Shown here: piece by piece, positions 29,734-40,094 of the stretch | Position numbering within the stretch: the first letter of the stretch is position 1 | Layout of the letters: every line of letters begins with the position of its first letter | Position numbers and translations under genes: made by a program | Assembly (NCBI RefSeq): GCF_000350225.1 | Contig: NW_005178734.1 | Coordinates: 1-64,000 of the forward strand | Reading direction: 5' to 3' | Length of the DNA stretch: 64,000 nucleotides | From: Chondrus crispus | Taxonomy: Eukaryota; Rhodophyta; Florideophyceae; Gigartinales; Gigartinaceae | Notes under the pieces: model-generated | What the model was told of the DNA's origin: nothing | Seen by the model: only the letters and a program-made list of their open reading frames with translations | The model's database searches: none

Positions 29734-31059
29734 TGGCCTTTATTGGCTTACGAGACATGTCATACAGTCATTACAAACTGAGTGACATGTGATTGTTTAT
29801 TCAACGATATGGTATGGAGTATAAGTTTACTGTTCCTCGCTTGGCTTCACAGTTAACCTTTGCTTACGGATAAAAGCGCGCGAAACCGGAACAATCCTCT
29901 CGTATTGCTGCGAACAGTTCGATTTTAAGGTTCCATATAAAAAGGGACCCGAAGTTTTTTATATCGAGCGCCCACCATCATTCTCACCGACATCACTCTT
30001 TTGTTTTCTTGCACGTTGGTTTTTTCGAAATCGTCACTCTTTTGTTTTCTTGCGCTTTGGTTTCTTTCACACTTGACGGCTTGTTGTTGTCAAGAACGGG
30101 TGGGGTATGTGTCGCTCTGTGTTTCGTTTTCTAGACAGACAAATCGGGGATCTGACATTTCAACTGATTTTTAGCCTCCGAGTTGTGTCTGACCTACATG
30201 TGTAGACAGAAAAAATAGCGCGATCTGCGTCCGTCGAGGCCGAGAGGACAGAGTCAACCCCTCACGGGGTCGATCGTCACGTGAGAAATCTGACTTTGGC
30301 GAGGCTATAGCCACAGCGGGTGAGCCCGCTGGGGCCTTCGATACGCGTCAAGAAAGGGAGCCCTCGGCAGAAAAAGAAAGCCTCAGAAGTTTGGAGCCAA
30401 CTCAAAGTGGCCCCACTTCCATAACCCCTTTTTCGCTACACCTCCAGTCTCAGTTCTAAAGCCCGCAAGTTGCTACAGGGCGCAGTATGAGTCCGTCGAG
30501 GCTGTGGGGCTATTCCGCTGTCAAGCACCAAACGAAGGATGGCAGGCCCTCTCCGAGTTTCGTTTCCCCAGTGATACGAAACGCCGCCACCCTTGCATGT
30601 AAAGGCCTCCATGCTGTCGTTTTCTATTAAGTGGAAGTAAGCAATGATATCTTAAACGAAAAAATAGCCTGAACTTTATTTGGAATGCAAGATCATATAT
30701 CTCCTTTCCTACGCCTTTGAATGCATGGACTATGCGCTGCGACGCGTTTGGGGAAAGCAGTTCCAAAGATTTCGAACCTATGCTCATTATGAATGCGGAA
30801 TCCTATTTCTAGCATGCCGCATAGTAGTAAAATGGTTCTGCTCGCTGTACGGAAACCATGTGCAAATCGAGCTGTCGGTATGACATGCTCATATTGAGGT
30901 TAGCGCCCCGCACAAATGGCTGCCAAAAACACAAGTTGATACTGTCCTTGCATCACGTGCAGGGCCTTCCCGGGGGGCCCAGCAGGATCTGAAATGTTCA
31001 CATGTACCGTGTGTTTATGTTGCGTTTGGCAACCTGAAAAGGGGGGTGCAAATCTTATT
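29734..31059. other. Gene-poor region with a short tandem duplication
   Basis: A 20-base unit TCACTCTTTTGTTTTCTTGC occurs at 29993-30012 and 30033-30052 (period 40). Otherwise I see no gene, RNA or element. Confidence 0.5.
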
Positions 31060-31181
31060 ATGAGTTTCGAGTACCAAAAAAAGGGGCTTGAAACTCATGA
31101 GTTTCGAGTACCAAAAAAAGGGACTCGAAACTCATAATGAGTTTCGAACCCCCGAAAAAAGGTACTCAAAACTCAAAATGA
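31060..31181. repeat. Tandem array of three hairpins
   Basis: Three head-to-tail copies of a roughly 38-45-base unit, each a hairpin with GAGTTTCGAGT and ACTCGAAACTC arms around an A-run loop (CCAAAAAAAGGG). Copies 1 (31060-31098) and 2 (31097-31135) are almost identical; copy 3 (31137-31181) has diverged. Flanking segments around 31010-31040 and 31252-31285 (TTTATRTTGCGTTT, then CAGCCT/CAACCT) are diverged direct repeats of one another, suggesting the array sits in a larger duplicated unit. Confidence 0.6.
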
Positions 31182-32152
31182 GAATTGTCTCGAAGTATGG
31201 GCAGGGGCGCTCCAAGGGCGCAGCAATATGTGCGATTTTAACGCGTGCTGTAGGTTTATATTGCGTTTCACAGCCTCAAAAAAGTGGGTCTCTTGTTGGG
31301 AATGCCCGTAGTGTGTGCTTGGGAGTGTGCGGGGCCCCGTAGAATAGTACACTAATTATGCGTTGGGAACCTATGTCTTTTGCTTTGAAACGCAAGATAT
31401 GTCTCGATATGTCAGATGTGTGTTTAGTTAGAAAGAAGGTTCGGTCTCTACAGCTAGCGTCAATATCTCTTCCCGTCTGGGGTTCTTCCTCGCCCTCTAA
31501 ATCAATAAATTAAGCCTCGCTGACGAAATTTGTCTATTCTTTGACATGCCCCTGAAACCGTCCTCGCAGAGAAACATCACCCAGATCCAAATAAATAACG
31601 TCACGGTCTTATCATTCTCTTCGGATACTGAAACAGATATTATTGTTTTCCGTACGCACTTAGGGTGGAGCCGAGCCCCAATAGACCTTTAGTGCAACTA
31701 TCCGTCCTTCAGTCTGTGACGACCTCTATTGGTAATGAGTGTCGGTGTCATGACGATAGCGGCTGGCGATGTGCATGATCCCTGTTTCTACCCTTCAGCT
31801 TCATCTTTGTGTCAAATATTTGACATTTCCTCAAAACAACAATTTATTTTTAGTTTCCATCGTCATTGTTCACATACACGCATGCAAGCAAACATAGGCA
31901 TGTTTTTCGAAGGAGATGGAGTAATTACGCAATGGCATAGTATACAGCATGTATTCGCGCCAAGCTCGAATCAAAACACGACACAGTTTTGGCGCCTTTG
32001 AGCGCGCTTGCGATCTTACCAGCCATTTACACGTGCCCATTAAATCCCGCCAAAGAAATCAAACATATAAACGTAATACCAGTCGCCGCACACACCATCA
32101 GGATATCTCACCACTCTGCCTTCTGCTCTTGTGTTCAGAGTCTCGGGACTCG
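31182..32152. other. Region upstream of the E transposase gene
   Basis: No gene is supported. It must contain the 5' end and promoter of element E, but no matching inverted repeat could be paired with the sequence after 48184. Confidence 0.4.
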
Positions 32153-33223
32153 ATGGAGACTTCTAAGGAGGCTACGGTTTTAAAATTATTAGCCGAACAG
32201 CGAGCCGAGCGCCAAGAGGACTTGGCCAAGTATGTGTCCGACCCCGATGCTACCGAGACAGACACCGACAATGAACGAGATTCCGATACGCCTGTCCTCG
32301 ACAAGTTTTTGCAGTCTGGCGGAGTGGAGGCCGTCGTTGAAATGACGAATTTCTCCCTCAACGAATTGAATGCTCTTTGGAATGTTGTTAAGGAAAAGGT
32401 GGAATCTGAATGGAATACAGGTCGCGGACGGAAATCTCAGCACTGCCCGAACGACGTGCTTTTTATGTTACTCTCTACTCTGAAACATGCAGTTCATTGG
32501 GACTTCAACGGCAAAATATTTGGTGTGAAGGGACCTACATTTGAGCGCATGATTATTGGATTTGCTGATAAGGTGGTTGATATACTGTACGAGACAGTGG
32601 TGCTGAGGTGGGAGGAGCGATACACAATGGAGCGTCTCATCAAAGATAACAGCACATTCAAGCATTACAAATTTGCATTGTACGCCACAGACGTCACCTT
32701 CCAGAACTCCAACCGCCCTGGTGGCAACCATGAGGAGGCTAAGAGGCACTTTAGCAACAAACACAAGTTATATGGCTATAAATCAGAGGTGTCGGTGTTG
32801 CCTAACGGTATTGCAATTGGATGCACTCCTCATCAACCAGGATCCGTATCAGACTTAGGCATATTCAGAAAGAACATCAAATGGCATCAGGCTGCTCTTT
32901 CAAAAACAGATCGCGAGGCACGTAGCTATCCAGATGTTGGACCAATGGTGGAGGAGCATGACGGACTGTGGGCTGTCCTGACGGATAAAGGATATCAGGG
33001 GCGGCAGATGTGATCAGGGCGATAATGCCTAAGAAGAAGCCGAAGGGAGGATCGCTGTCGCATGACGAGCAGCGAATTAATCGCAAAATCAACTCGGACG
33101 GCATCATTGTCGAGAATATTTTTGGAAGGCTGTCGACGTTGTGGGCAATCATGGCTAACAAGTGGCGATGGGACGAGAAGCAGTATGACAAAATATCTCC
33201 GCTCTGCCTGTCTTTGACAAATC
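32153..33223 (+). pseudogene. DDE transposase of element E, N-terminal and central part
   Basis: From the ATG at 32153 (METSKEATVLKLLAEQRAE) a charged lead is followed by FSLNELNALW and GRGRKSQHCPNDVLFMLLSTLKH, then a DDE_Tnp_4-like core: YATDVTFQNS (first Asp), PGSVSDLGIF, LTDKGYQG (second Asp) and, in the next frame, VENIFGRLSTLW (Glu). The change of frame is at a short G run near 33000 (GGGG in CAGGGGCGG), a one-base difference. The family resembles the large IS5/ISL2EU-Harbinger group seen in oomycetes and algae. At 33223 the gene is cut by LTR element D and resumes at 47967. Confidence 0.8.
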
Positions 33224-34162
33224 TGTAGTGCAATGCGCCTGTTAGGCAGAGACCAAGGTCCGACGGTCCAACACAAACAACAGCAACCAAAAACAACAAC
33301 TGCCAACGGCACAGCGCTACGGAGTGTTCGAAGCTCCCTGTCCTCTTTAAGCGAGTTTGCGGCCCGCAGTAGCTCGGATCCCTGATAGGGGGGGGCAAAG
33401 AGAAGGGCCCAGCCCGGGATCGGTAAATGGTGGTAGAGACTTGTAAAGGCAACTGCTGGACGAGTTCGGAGGGGTGTTTAGGTAAACCTGGTCCGATGGG
33501 TCGTAAATCCAATGCTCGAAGAGCGCCTTGTACACCTTATACCCTTGATAAGGTCTTCGACGGGGACGTCGCAACGTAGCCCGTCGGGAAAGAAGAAAAC
33601 GTAGCAGCGCTACACCGTCGTACTGCCCGATGGCAAAGTACCAACAACGGATCGGTCGCAACCAGATTCCGATGGAACCAACACTGAGAAAAGCACCACT
33701 GGTGCACCAACACAAAAGCCCGATGGCAAATAACGTCACGTTGCGGATCGCAACCCTACAAGGTGGGACCAACTCAAGATTAAGGGAAATTAGGATAGGG
33801 AAATAAAGGAAAATTGATAAGGAAAAAGGGGACCCCGAGCGATAGAGGATGCCGTAGGCTTAGGTAAAAGGGAGCGTCTTGGTAGAGACGGACTTCGACC
33901 AAGGCGACATTCAACTCCGGCAACTCGGGTTACCTTTACTGACTTGGTCGTCAGAGGGCTAAGGTATATATCGCCCCGCCGGAGCCACTACAGTAGCTCT
34001 CGGCGCTAGATCCTAGATCTAATCTAATGTTAAATAACTAATATGCAACTAATTAAAATTAATAATTAAAATAATAAAGTGAAATGATTTCCACTTTTGC
34101 TTGTCATACCCCATCATTTTCATCTCTTTTCACCCCCCTTTTCAGGTGCGTATTGCACTACA
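33224..34162 (-). repeat. 3' LTR of element D
   Basis: 939 bases with inverted TGTAGTGCAAT/ATTGCACTACA ends; near-identical copy at 47031-47961. An AT-rich block (34030-34080) and a CTACAGTAG palindrome (33990) lie near one end. Confidence 0.92.
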
Positions 34163-34503
34163 TATCCCCCTTCTGAGCGCCCTTGCGCAACGCCCAGCCA
34201 TCGTATTATCTCCTGCCGCTGCTGACCGTGTTTCCTGGTCATCAATCACTCTGCGCGGCGTTCTAGCAAGGGTAAGACGAAAATACCACGCTTCCTTCTC
34301 CATCGGAGCACTCGGACGATAGTGCCACCCTTAGACGTCCGGGCGTTGGCTTTCCTCGCAAGTTCGAAGTGCCCCGGGGTCTTCCTTCCATACCCCGTCT
34401 ACCCCCTGTTACCATCCCTGCCGAGCCGGCCTTCCATCCGGGCTACCATTCCTCTTGGGTGGCCCGCCGTCATCCTTCGCTCGAGGAGCTGCAGAACAAA
34501 ACC

Positions 34504-36210
34504 ATGCGTGATAACGCAGCCCTGTTTGCTTCTGCTCAATGGTTCTCCTCTGTGGGCGTCCGCGACCTCGACGGCATCAAAAATAATTTCGCCGATGATG
34601 CGGGCATGTTGCCCGGTATCCTCCCTTTTCAGGCCATTCACACCTTTGACTGGCGCGCCCGCATCGCTATACCCACCTCCATCCTACGTCACTCCTCCCC
34701 GCGCGGTCGCTCCTCCTTATCCCTGCGCTTCATGGACGCTGCGCTCACTCGGATCGAGATTCCTATGGCCGACGCCCTCATATCTTCATGTTACCACTGC
34801 GACACTTGGCAGTGTCGTACGGAGGGGGAACGACTCTACCTCGACAACCTCATCGACTGCACCTACGGTGACCCCGTGTCCGAGGCGGACCGACTGTGGC
34901 GCAACCGACGCACCGTCACGACCGACGCCATGTTTTGGACCCAAGCCATTCTCCCCACAAACTTTCGCCATACGAAGCGCGGCGGTATTTTCTTTTTCCA
35001 AAATACTGTACGCTTTGAACGTCGGGTCCGATCTGACACTGGGTACTTCGTGGCGTACCAGATGATTGAAGCTCGTGAAATTTCCAGACAGCACTACACC
35101 AATCGATACCAACGAACCCCGTCCTGGTGGAGTCAATACGAGGTATGTCAGGGTTTCTGGGCTGAGTTAGGCCCCATCCTGACATATTACGGCAGTCATT
35201 TACGCGATCCGCAGCACGGGCTGTGGACTGTGTTTCTCACGGAGTGGTGCGTGAAGGTCGCCGCCACCCTCCTGTGGGAAGTTTTCGACTGTTGGCGCCT
35301 GTGGCACCTCCCTTCGAAACTCCGCGAACAGATGCGTCTCCTCGATTTTTCTGTCCCCCTTGGCGGGTCCGATGTGGACCGTGAAGTGCACGCCCTCCTC
35401 GATATGATCGAGACCGTAGCGTGGGATTGCGTTCCTCCACAAAATTCGTCTCGGTCCTTTTCACGCCAGCGACCCTCTTTTTCCCCTGGTAGAAATCATC
35501 CAGCTGCCGGCGACTTCGTGTGGATCAACCCCTGGTCCTCCTCCCTCTGTTCTGCCTGGGAGGCCCAGATGAGCCGCCGTTTCGGAAATCAACCACCAAC
35601 CCCCAACGCAGTCACTGTGGTGAACGCGGATCCTCGAGAGCCTGAGATGTGCTCTCGACCTTCGGCCCCAACTTCCCCTCTCCCTGCACCGGTCTGTCCC
35701 TCCGCGCCTGAGGCCCCAGTGTGCGTCGTACTTCCTTCCACGAGCTCGGCGGAAACCTTGTCGCTTCGAGTCGTGTCTTCCTCCGGCGTGAATCCAACCT
35801 CACTTCCTGCTTCCCCTTCACGCGAGGGACAGCTCATCACACCCGCCCCTACTTTGCCATTGCCGTCATGCACGGCACCCGTGGGCTTGACCCGCCCTCC
35901 GCGCGCCGAGATTCCTCCTGCGAGCTGCTCGACGGGAACCATTTCAATCCAAGAAGCCCCTCCGTCGGCCGGGGATCCGACCCCACGTCCGGCTTGCCCT
36001 TCACCTGAGGGTCCGCTCCTCGCCCCTACCTCGGTCCCTCCATCATCTACAATTCCCAAAGAAAATACCTCTGCTGCCGCCGTTTACCATCGCCTTCTCA
36101 TGGCTCATGGTGTGGAGGGAGAAGCTCTCCAGGGGGCGTCCCTGGACGACTTGCGAGTTCTAGCTCGGCTTGTCACCTCCCTTCCAAAGGGAAAATCCCT
36201 TGGGGCATAG
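34504..36210 (+). CDS. Long ORF of unknown function on the strand opposite to element D's pol
   Basis: About 568 codons from the first ATG (34504, MRDNAALFASAQWF); the frame is open from about 34369, so the true start may be upstream or spliced. Residues 1-340 are Trp- and Arg-rich and globular-looking (CYHCDTWQCRTEGERLYLDN, FWTQAILPTNFRHTKRGGIF, WWSQYEVCQGFWAELGP, GLWTVFLTEWCVKVAATLLW). A long Pro/Ser-rich linker and a helical C-terminus (DDLRVLARLVTSLPKGKS) follow. No reverse transcriptase, envelope or nucleic-acid-binding motif is recognised. It lies between the pol end and the 3' LTR, about 340 bases from the LTR and pointing away from it, so an antisense promoter in the LTR could drive it. 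Confidence 0.65.
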   Translation: MRDNAALFASAQWFSSVGVRDLDGIKNNFADDAGMLPGILPFQAIHTFDWRARIAIPTSILRHSSPRGRSSLSLRFMDAALTRIEIPMADALISSCYHCDTWQCRTEGERLYLDNLIDCTYGDPVSEADRLWRNRRTVTTDAMFWTQAILPTNFRHTKRGGIFFFQNTVRFERRVRSDTGYFVAYQMIEAREISRQHYTNRYQRTPSWWSQYEVCQGFWAELGPILTYYGSHLRDPQHGLWTVFLTEWCVKVAATLLWEVFDCWRLWHLPSKLREQMRLLDFSVPLGGSDVDREVHALLDMIETVAWDCVPPQNSSRSFSRQRPSFSPGRNHPAAGDFVWINPWSSSLCSAWEAQMSRRFGNQPPTPNAVTVVNADPREPEMCSRPSAPTSPLPAPVCPSAPEAPVCVVLPSTSSAETLSLRVVSSSGVNPTSLPASPSREGQLITPAPTLPLPSCTAPVGLTRPPRAEIPPASCSTGTISIQEAPPSAGDPTPRPACPSPEGPLLAPTSVPPSSTIPKENTSAAAVYHRLLMAHGVEGEALQGASLDDLRVLARLVTSLPKGKSLGA

Positions 36211-39200
36211 TCTCGTCGAGACGTCGGCCACAGCACTCCCTTGCGACTCGTCCTTCTTTTCCCATCCTGCCCGCATGATAGTCGACTAGCGACTTTATCG
36301 TACGACCTTTGGGCGATAAAAAGAACCTACCTGCGAATCTCCTGTTATTTCCCACTTCCTCCTCTTTTGCATTTTCAGTTTTCCCTTTCCTGATTCCCCT
36401 ATGTTTCCTTCTCTTCAATTCCTCCTCTTTGTTTCTCAATTTCCCCCAATTTCCTGCGCATTCTCTTTTTCCCATCCTCGATGTGCGTCTTCCCTTTCCT
36501 CCTCTTTTGAGATTTACCTCCTCTTTTTGTCTCTCCCATTTTACCTCTTCAAATTCCTCACTTACCTCCTCTTTTCTCGCACATCGGGCATCCTCGAAAA
36601 CGTCATCAAGACCACCTACCATCCGTTCTCGGGGCTCCTTAGGGGGAAGATCATTGTCAATTAAAATCCGACAAGACGAGGGGGGTTGCGACCCCCTTGT
36701 CCTTCGATCCTTGTTACAACAGCTCTGTAGAGACCTCCTTCAACGTTTCCGTGGTCTCTCTGCACCGCTTTTCCTTTTTCCGTTATGGTTCACGTCCTTC
36801 CTTCCCCTTTTGTCCCCTTCATTCCGCAAAATCCTCCTCTTTCTTGCACATTCTCTTTTTCCCATCCTCGATGTGCGTCTCCCCTTTCCTCCTCTTTTTT
36901 TGCATGCGTCTGCTAAGCGCAGACGCCCTAAATGAGTCCAACGTCATTTTCATTGCCGGTGTCACTTGCCCCTTTTGCTTCTTAAAAACCCCCTTTTTCC
37001 TTCTCAACCTTCAGACGGTCTCATTGTCTGTCCAGTTACCTCGTCGAGGGAATGTACTAATTGTGAATAGGGGTTCCATCTTTCCAATGGCCCCGCCTTG
37101 GTTGCTGTCCGGTGAGAGGCCTCCGGAAGCGCCCTTGTAGCACGTTACGGTCGTCGTAAGTCTCGCCATGTTGCGAACGTCCCGCAATAAATTCTACTTC
37201 TCGTACGACCTTCTCCGTTCTTCGAGATCGACTCCTGATCTCGTTTCGGCCTCCCCTCTTTTTTTTGTAGCGGATGTGACACAGTAGAATTGAGATGTCT
37301 GCGGCGTGTAGGTTCGTGAAGATCCACTCCCTCGGAGCGACGCTGCCGTTGTTCACTGGTCTCTCGGATGAAGGTCTGGGGGCGTAGGTAGACATGGGTC
37401 TCCATTGTCGATGGTCGCCCCGTTTCTGCTGTACCGTGCGGCACGATCACGTAGCGTTGGTCCTTCACAATGTCCCCTTGCGTGTACGTTAGTTCGACAG
37501 ACCGTCCGCTCGAACCAACCAGGGTCTTCACAACTGTGGAGCCCTTGTCGAACGTCTTCAACGGCCTTCCCTTGACTGACCTGGTGGTCTTGCTGATTAG
37601 TGTCCGAGGGACGCGACCGGGTCTCCGACGTCACCAGAAAAATAGAATGTAGCCGAACAAAGCGAAGTGAAAGCCGAGCACGACAGTCGCCTAACTTTTT
37701 CCTGCCTAACGAATTTCCATCCCCAATCTGTCGATCCTGGTCTTGCGCGTCGGCGTCGCGGTGCGGGGTCGTATTCCGCCTTCACAAAAAAAACAAGCAA
37801 CCCAACGGAGAGCAAATAAAAATTAGGCAGCTAGAAAGGGAGTCAAAGAACAGGAAGTAAAAGGATGGGGTCGCCTCGGTAGGTCACTCAGGGTATAAAC
37901 AACGTCCTGAGCTGGGCGACGTCAGTCGCTGCACGCAACAGACAGATTGTCGGTCCCAAGCTCGTCGAGCGACACTTTCTCTCCGTAGAGGTCGTCCTCG
38001 CCGTATGAATAAATAGATCACAATCTGCTCCCCTTCCTTCTTTCTTTCGTCTTCCTTACGCCGCTTCGAACAATGAGGTTTGCTGCGACAGTGGATAGCC
38101 GCTGTTCTGTGCAGGGGAGGACGGTTCCTATGCGAGTTTTGTGTCTAATGATACGCCGGTACCTCGAAATTGGCGTGACCTCTGTTCGGGGGGGGGAATG
38201 TCCATGCGACCGTCGAGCGTCGGTCCCTTCATCCGTGGATCGTAATCACCTCGCCTAATGCGAGTTTGGCGACGTCGTCTGGTGGCGGTGTTGTGGGTGT
38301 CCTGCTCGGTCGTTGGTGGGTTTGCCGCCGGGGTACTTGTGCCGTTGGCTTTTAGCGAGCGACCAACAAATGCTGTGTTTGCCTCTTAATTTCGATAAAA
38401 ATTTCGAATGCTGACTGTTGTTCCACTTTGACCACGCCACACTTTTCCGTTTGTCCCTTCTTCTTTGTGAAGTACAGTACACATTACCTCTCATTTTCCT
38501 CTCTCATTTTGATCTGATGAGGGCGGATCGCTGATCCAGACGTGATTTTCCCCACACGCGTCGGTCCGGCGAGTTGTCTCTCGCTTAATTCTGCTTCTGT
38601 CTCCTTTGTCCTGCACCACCAAAATCGGAACAGAACACCGAGAAAGAAACCTTGAAGGCCTTCGGATAAGATCAAGACTCGGTCCCCTTTCTGCAGCGCC
38701 TTCGTAGCGGTTGACGAGGCAATTTCCTTGATCTTCGCTGGTTCTACAATCCTCTTTCTGACCTGCGTGAGGTGGCCCTCACCCTTCTCTCACAATAAGC
38801 GCACCATTTTCAGCACCATACTTGTTACACCGTCCTCCTATCATTGTGGCGACGTCACTTTCGTCATTACCGGTGTACAACTTTCAGTGCGTAGACGAGC
38901 CGATGGCATGCTTGCGAGATTTCCCCCAGGCTGTCCCTCAGTCTGCGTATCGACTGCCTTCCTTCGGACCGTGGTCCCGCATCAAACAAAATCATAAGTC
39001 ACGCTGGCAGTACCCGTCTCCATACGACATCAAACAAAATTCATAAGACACATCCGTTCTCGGTGGGGGCTGTTGCCGCGGATCCAAAGTATCACAGAAT
39101 GCGACCTTCTCACTGTGTTTCACGCGCGATCCCGTATTGAATAGCCATGTCCTTCTCCTCTGTACGTCGAGGCTTGCAGTGTCGGATCGTTACTATTTCT

Positions 39201-40094
39201 TGAAAAAGCGGGGAGGTTCCCTTTTTCCTTCACCATCGTCCTTTCTCGGGACGTTACCAACGCGTGCTCTCTCTTATTCGTCGCGCTGTCTCCTCCTCGT
39301 CCGTCTATCGATATGTCTTTTGGTCTTGTTTGATCGAGGTCCGCGATACGCGGCCGTGTCGCCAGAGTCCTGCAACAACAAAAAGAAATAAAATACAATA
39401 GAATAGAGTGAAACATAACAGAAAAGAGGGAAAGAAAAGAAACAAAGAAAAGACAGAGTTGAAGAGAAATCATGGTGGTAAGTGCTGAGTAGACCGTCCT
39501 GAAAAAAAGATAATAGGACCGATTGTGAGCGTCGACGTCGGTCACCGCGGGTGAATTCGTAGCTGCGCTCTTCTGAGGGTGGTCCCTTCGGACGAGTCTT
39601 CGTGCTCGGCGAGCATGGGCAGTGTGTTAGCAGGGAGTGTGCCGATCGGCTTCGTGTGAGGCCGGGTGGGGCTTGGCTGCAGGGCGACTTAGAATAGTGA
39701 TGTCGCCGACTGTGGCAAACGATCAGGACTTATCGTGCGTACTGCAGCTGCCGCAATTTTTCCTGCTTTTTGATTATAATTTCACAGCATGGCTGGAATC
39801 GACTTCTCATTTGTGTCGCCTGTTCAGCGGGTTGTTGTCAACACGCTTACATATGTATATATAATTTGATTTCATCATTCCCCCCTGTGGGCGGACCGTC
39901 ATTTCTCGTGCGTACCGTGATGAAGCGTGTGTGTTTTCCGAGGGGCTCAATGCCTCATCCAAGGATACAGTCTCGCTTCTCTGCCTTGCTCTCCTTTCCT
40001 TCAAACTCCTTATCTGCGAACCCCGTAGATGTGTTCCTTTCTCGAAGTTCTGACCTCTCTGTTGTCTCTAACCTACTAATTCTATGTACGATGG
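36211..40094 (-). other. Non-pol 3' region of element D
   Basis: About 3.9 kb inside D without supported genes. It is pyrimidine-rich on the plus strand (CCTCCTCTTTT runs around 36340-36560 and 36780-36900). A 50-base segment (CATTCTCTTTTTCCCATCCT and on) at 36459-36508 recurs directly at 36849-36898 with one mismatch. An A-rich block lies at 39370-39470. Open frames here are low-complexity translations. Confidence 0.6.

Noticed and set aside
36309-36935. Plus-strand ORF of 208 codons
   Set aside because: Translation of a pyrimidine-rich low-complexity tract (Phe/Leu/Ser/Pro); it includes the 50-base direct repeats.
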